Source of the DNA: Leptospira paudalimensis
Lineage (GTDB): Bacteria; Spirochaetota; Leptospiria; Leptospirales; Leptospiraceae
Direction of reading: 5' to 3'
Length of the DNA: 64,000 nucleotides
Assembly (NCBI RefSeq): GCF_026151345.1
Contig: NZ_JAMQPR010000002.1
Span: 203,408 to 267,407, forward strand
Under the pieces are notes generated by a model. The model did not search any database, was not told the DNA's origin, and saw only the letters and a program-made list of their open reading frames with translations. Position numbers and translations under genes: made by a program. Of this stretch, positions 60,750-64,000 are shown one piece after another (position 1 is the stretch's first letter; each line of letters opens with the position of its first letter).

Positions 60750-61166
60750 ATGGAATCGGGAACACAAAGAGAACTAAAATCGTGGGCAATGTTTGCCATC
60801 ACAGGAACAAGGCTACGGCCCTTGGAAGTGACGGAAAAATTAGGCCTAACTCCCGACTATTACCATGGTGGGGATGTAAAAGACATCGAAAATATGACAA
60901 TTCCGAGTCATTGGCAGCTCAATTCTAAGTTAGGACCTGAGTTCTCTGCCCAAGATCATATTTGGGACATTCTAAAAACACTGGGACCCGTTCGCAAAGA
61001 ACTGAAAGAGTTCACAGAAAACTTTACTTCTACGATTTACGTCTCGGTTGAGTTTGCCTCTGAGTTTACCAAAGGTGTCACCCTCGATAGAAGGACGATG
61101 CTTTTGTTAGGTGAAATGGGAGTCGAATTGGAAATTATCCCCTGGGAACTCGGTGGGACTCCCTGA
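60750..61166 (+). CDS. DUF4279 protein
   Basis: The protein has 138 residues, of the DUF4279 type: WAMFAITGTRLRPLEVTEKLGLTPDYYHGGD at the start, WQLNSKLGPEFSAQDHIWDILKTLGPVRKELKEF in the middle and YVSVEFASEFTKGVTLDRRTMLLLGEMGVELEI near the end. Members are cytoplasmic and occur in many bacteria, often as immunity-like proteins, though no function is known. It starts 58 bases after the start of the response regulator, on the opposite strand. The 3' end overlaps the STAS-like gene by 32 bases. Confidence 0.8.
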   Translation: MESGTQRELKSWAMFAITGTRLRPLEVTEKLGLTPDYYHGGDVKDIENMTIPSHWQLNSKLGPEFSAQDHIWDILKTLGPVRKELKEFTENFTSTIYVSVEFASEFTKGVTLDRRTMLLLGEMGVELEIIPWELGGTP

Positions 61167-61494
61167 GGATAGACTCACTCGGGAATACCAATCGGATGAG
61201 GCCAAAGCGTTTGAGGTAATGGTAACTGGATAGGGTGAGACCATTCAAAACCAAAACTCGTTTTTTCAATCGAAGGTCTCTTGCCATATTCAAAAGTTTG
61301 GTGAGAAGGGTGATGGGTAAATACGGCAAATTCGACAGATCCATTTGGATATGGGATCTGGTTTGGAAAAATAACATATGCATCACAGAGTCCAATTCTT
61401 CTTCCATCTCCGCATGTACGTCTTTGGAGGAGATGACAATTTCATAGGCGTTTTGGATTTCCTTTACATTTAGGTATTTGGTTTTTTTTGCCAT
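61135..61494 (-). CDS. STAS-like regulatory protein
   Basis: The protein has 119 residues in a STAS-like pattern: YEIVISSKDVHAEMEEELDSVMHMLFFQTRSHIQMDLSNLPYLPITLLTKLLNMARDLRLKKRVLVLNGL and a final helix (HYLKRFGLIRLVFP). The phosphorylatable Ser of anti-sigma factor antagonists should lie at the start of the helix after the DLSNLPYL strand; I see Pro-Ile-Thr there, so Thr could replace Ser. It converges with the DUF4279 gene and is divergent from epmA with a 12-base gap. Confidence 0.65.
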   Translation of the reverse strand: MAKKTKYLNVKEIQNAYEIVISSKDVHAEMEEELDSVMHMLFFQTRSHIQMDLSNLPYLPITLLTKLLNMARDLRLKKRVLVLNGLTLSSYHYLKRFGLIRLVFPSESILRESHRVPRG

Positions 61495-61506
61495 CGGAGG
61501 TTAGGT

Positions 61507-62478
61507 TTGCACGTTCTACCAAAAGAGACACTCATTTTTCGTTCCAAAGTTTTCCAAACGGTCAGAGAGATTTTGACACGGAATGAATTTTTGGAAGTGG
61601 ATACTCCCACTCTAAAACCCATCGTCGGTATGGAACCGTATTTGGATCCGTTTGAAGTGCATTCTCCCTCCGGAAAAGAAAATGGTTATCTCATCACCTC
61701 TCCTGAGTACAGCCTAAAACAAATGATGGCAACAGGCTTACCTCGTATCTTCGAGTTGGCCCATACCTACAGGTCAGGGGAAGTGGGAAGTTCGTACCAT
61801 ACAAAAGAGTTTCTTATGTTAGAACTCTATGCAGAAGGTATGGATGATGAAGGGTTACGGAATTTGATTGAGAAATTCTTACGGGAACTGATCTTTACAG
61901 TTGGTATACCAAAACTCCACAACCAACTATCCAAACCAGGTTTTATCCGTCATGATTCAGTACAGTCAGTGTTTCTCAACCATCTTGGGCATGGATTTGA
62001 AAGAGAAAATTTAATCCTGACGATCATCAAACAAAAGTTAACCTCTGCTTCCTTTGAGGAATTACAAACTTGGCAATATGAAGATTTGTTCTTTTTGGTA
62101 TTTTTAAATTGTATCGAACCGAAACTAGGGGAAGGGATTGTATTTTTGTATGATTACCCTCCGGAATGTGCCGCTCTTGCTAGAATTGAGAAGGGAGTTG
62201 CCAAACGTTTTGAAATTTATTGGGACGGACTCGAACTTGCCAATGCCTTTTATGAATTGAATGACCCAAACGAACAACGAAAACGATTTGCGGCCGAACA
62301 AGAGTTACGTGCCAAATTGGGGAAAGAAGTATTTCCAATGGATGAGGATTTTTTACAGGCATTGGGGAATGGATTTCCCAATTGTTCGGGGATATCCATT
62401 GGGATGGATCGGCTCATGTTAAAACTTTTGGGGAAAAACGGACTCGCGGAAGTGAGCCCGTATTGGATGGAATTGTAA
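61507..62478 (+). CDS. epmA: EpmA (GenX): EF-P lysine ligase related to lysyl-tRNA synthetase
   Basis: The protein has 323 residues and lacks the tRNA anticodon-binding N-domain of LysRS, as EpmA does. The class II motifs are present: motif 1 LTRNEFLEVDTPTLKPIVGMEPYLDPF, motif 2 FELAHTYRSGEVGSSYHTKEFLMLELYAEG and motif 3 NCSGISIGMDRLMLKLLG. EpmA attaches beta-lysine to elongation factor P. The start is TTG 61507; the leader before it is short and no ribosome site is clear. EF-P and EpmB are not in the window. Confidence 0.9.
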   Translation: MHVLPKETLIFRSKVFQTVREILTRNEFLEVDTPTLKPIVGMEPYLDPFEVHSPSGKENGYLITSPEYSLKQMMATGLPRIFELAHTYRSGEVGSSYHTKEFLMLELYAEGMDDEGLRNLIEKFLRELIFTVGIPKLHNQLSKPGFIRHDSVQSVFLNHLGHGFERENLILTIIKQKLTSASFEELQTWQYEDLFFLVFLNCIEPKLGEGIVFLYDYPPECAALARIEKGVAKRFEIYWDGLELANAFYELNDPNEQRKRFAAEQELRAKLGKEVFPMDEDFLQALGNGFPNCSGISIGMDRLMLKLLGKNGLAEVSPYWMEL

Positions 62479-62483
62479 AAGAT

Positions 62484-62876
62484 TTATTCCTCTTCGGATT
62501 GGAACTTCTCACAAGCTTGTGGGATTTTCCCTTCTTCTAATTCAGCACAGGAAAACGCAGCCATTTCCTTTGTACATTGTTTCATGTCTTCTATGTCTTG
62601 TTTGGTGAGTTTTCTGGTTGGTTTTTCGTTACTTGGTTTTTGGCCTTCAACAATGTATTGTTTGTAACGAGATTCGCAGACATTTCCATTCACAAATTGT
62701 GATTCAACCATCTTCCTTTGTTCTGGTGGAAGGTCTTTTAATTTTTCTTTCATACATTCCGAAGTTTTCGCACACATTTTTTTGGAGAGAGCTTGGAATT
62801 CTTTAGCGTCCTTTAATGTTTGTGAGGTGATCATGAGGGGGAAACATAAAAATAAGAAAAGAGAAATATTTTTCAT
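62484..62876 (-). CDS. Small secreted six-Cys protein
   Basis: From ATG 62876 the protein has 130 residues; a longer frame (62903) has an unlikely charged start. Signal peptide KNISLFLFLCFPLMITSQ. The mature part has six Cys (MCAKTSEC, NVCES, KQC, AFSC, QAC), which could make three disulfides, and is rich in Lys and Glu. Such small Cys-rich periplasmic proteins are common in Leptospira without known function. It converges on epmA with a 5-base gap. Confidence 0.7.
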   Translation of the reverse strand: MKNISLFLFLCFPLMITSQTLKDAKEFQALSKKMCAKTSECMKEKLKDLPPEQRKMVESQFVNGNVCESRYKQYIVEGQKPSNEKPTRKLTKQDIEDMKQCTKEMAAFSCAELEEGKIPQACEKFQSEEE

Positions 62877-62966
62877 AAAAATAACATATCGCTTTTCGGT
62901 CACTGGTAAAGAAAAAATTTAGAAAAAGGATTGCATCCAAGGAAAATCAAACTAAGATTTTCGCCC

Positions 62967-63551
62967 ATGAAACGAATTGTAACTTTACTTCTGGTCTCGT
63001 TTACCGTATCCCTTGTGGCTCAAAATTTGACAGAACGAACACCTGTCAGTTTTCCCTCTGTACCAAACACAATTGAAGAATTCAAATCCATCCAAGCGGC
63101 CACTGCCACTACTCCAGAAGGTGGAGTTGCTGTTTTAGTCCTTGCCATCTCTCTCTATGGAAAAAATCCAGAATTAGGAAGAAAGGCAGTGGTACTTTCC
63201 GTCCTTTCCAAAAACAGACAAAAATCGAATAAACCAACAGCGGTTGATGGAGTCGATTTAGGAGGAAGTGATTCCTATTTGCTTGGTCAACTCGACAAAT
63301 ACAAAATGTTACCAAATGGATATTGGAAAGGGGCAGAACCGTCTAACGGGTATACACCGGCACTTCCTCTCACAGTTGAAACCTATACCAATCCCTATTC
63401 AGGGGATGAGTCCTCTGGAAGGATCAAACTTTTTGTTGCCACAAAAGGTGCTTCCAGTTACCGACCTGTCACTGTGGAAAAAGACTCCGACGGACTTTGG
63501 CGTGCCAAAGAAATGAGTTCTTTGTATGTTGGGATGATGCCCGCCAAATAG
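62967..63551 (+). CDS. Exported protein, DUF6935-like
   Basis: From ATG 62967 the protein has 194 residues with a signal peptide (RIVTLLLVSFTVSLVAQ). The mature part contains TPEGGVAVLVLAISLYGKNPELGRKAVVLSVLSKNR, LGQLDKYKMLPNGYWKGAEPSNGYTPALPLTVETYTNPYSGDE and a C-terminal WRAKEMSSLYVGM, which resembles the leptospiral DUF6935 family as I remember it; I am unsure of this number. The reaction or role is unknown. It is directly followed by the ZIP gene, so the two are probably in one operon. Confidence 0.65.
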   Translation: MKRIVTLLLVSFTVSLVAQNLTERTPVSFPSVPNTIEEFKSIQAATATTPEGGVAVLVLAISLYGKNPELGRKAVVLSVLSKNRQKSNKPTAVDGVDLGGSDSYLLGQLDKYKMLPNGYWKGAEPSNGYTPALPLTVETYTNPYSGDESSGRIKLFVATKGASSYRPVTVEKDSDGLWRAKEMSSLYVGMMPAK

Positions 63552-64000
63552 ATGTTCATTGATCTACTTTCATTCCATCCAGTGGTATTGGCACTTCTTG
63601 CCACTGGGTTTACTTGGTTGTGTACTGCGTTTGGAGCAGGCTTTGTGTTTTTCTTTCGTACGGTGCCAAGGCCTGTGTTTAATGCGATGCTTGGATTTGC
63701 CTCAGGCATTATGATCGCTGCTAGTTTTTGGTCATTATTACTCCCCTCGATTGAACTTTCAGAAACGGCTGGCCAACCTGCTTGGTTCCATGTGAGCCTT
63801 GGGTTTTTGTCAGGTGGGCTTTCTTTGTTTGGTCTCCACAAACTCCTTCCACATTTACACGTTGGTTTAGAAGAAAACCGACTCGAAGGAGGGAAGTCTT
63901 CTTTCCAAAGGAGTTTGTTACTCATCCTTGCCATCACTTTGCATAATATCCCAGAGGGACTTGCGGTAGGTGTCGCCTTTGGTGCCTTAGGTGATGGGTT
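63552..64000 (+). CDS. ZIP-family metal transporter, N-terminal part (3' end outside window)
   Basis: The frame is open to the end of the window, with 149 complete codons visible. It starts directly after the previous stop. Hydrophobic segments (PVVLALLATGFTWLCTAFGAGFVFFF; MLGFASGIMIAASFWSLLLP) alternate with a loop HKLLPHLHVGLEENRLE, which is the metal-binding His-rich loop of the ZIP family. LAITLHNIPEGLAVGVAFGAL is the conserved transmembrane motif IV with His and Glu that bind zinc. It should import zinc or other divalent ions into the cytoplasm. The rest of the gene lies beyond the window. Confidence 0.92.
   Translation, partial: MFIDLLSFHPVVLALLATGFTWLCTAFGAGFVFFFRTVPRPVFNAMLGFASGIMIAASFWSLLLPSIELSETAGQPAWFHVSLGFLSGGLSLFGLHKLLPHLHVGLEENRLEGGKSSFQRSLLLILAITLHNIPEGLAVGVAFGALGDG

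Noticed and set aside
1..64000. Insertion sequences or a complete prophage
   Set aside because: No transposase, integrase, capsid, portal or terminase frame is visible; the tail-fibre-type repeats alone do not make a prophage.

Overview
The window looks like a chromosomal segment of a saprophytic Leptospira close to L. biflexa. The DNA is AT-rich. It carries a bat aerotolerance locus with a fused batB/batC followed by htpG, a futalosine-pathway menaquinone gene (mqnD), and many lipoproteins and membrane proteins without close functional names. A parAB pair and a replication-initiator-like gene lie between ordinary housekeeping genes (asd, pyruvate kinase, aconitase, queA). In L. interrogans asd lies on the small chromosome, so I infer that this is the second chromosome (cII) around its own replication and partition region. 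That assignment is an inference, not something read directly.

Layout. 1-5457: end of batA, batB/C, batD and htpG on one strand. 5515-10708: a histidine kinase with a fused substrate-binding sensor, a helical-repeat protein, a polytopic envelope protein and mqnD. 10694-13204: a large discoidin protein with eight 32-residue tail-fibre-type repeats. 13256-16283: initiator gene, parB and parA on the minus strand, with two parS-like sites, opposed promoters and a candidate antisense RNA. 16284-20765: a degenerate enhancer-binding-protein-like regulator, unknown genes, a gene-free stretch with palindromes and a small zinc-ribbon protein. 20787-29760: an MBOAT acyltransferase with its SGNH partner, asd, an unknown 666-residue protein, pyruvate kinase and an Omp85-like barrel. 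29765-31739: periplasmic carbonic anhydrase, SbtA and SbtB, a bicarbonate-uptake operon. 32050-41599: pirin, chemoreceptor-like protein, caspase-like protease, three tandem Kelch lipoproteins and an unknown gene. 41596-48826: a minus-strand envelope-glycan cluster with mazG, a second SGNH/MBOAT pair and glycosyltransferases. 48890-56463: queA, a barrel protein, a FlgO-like lipoprotein, aconitase, a J-domain protein, a methyltransferase and pnuC. 56532-64000: DoxX, an ArsR/AHSA1/YdeI operon, cutA behind a response-regulator and YqjD-like operon, epmA, small secreted proteins and the start of a ZIP metal transporter.

The most notable part is the origin-like locus at 13.2-16.3 kb. A minus-strand promoter should give the initiator mRNA a leader of about 230 nt. 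Inside that leader a plus-strand promoter with a perfect TTGACA box fires towards a strong hairpin plus T-run, predicting an RNA of about 57 nt that is fully antisense to the leader. Four copies of the 9-mer TGACATWAT (one with a last-base mismatch) overlap or adjoin both promoters, and two 16-bp parS-like sites lie upstream of parA. No tRNA, rRNA, CRISPR array, transposase or insertion sequence was seen.
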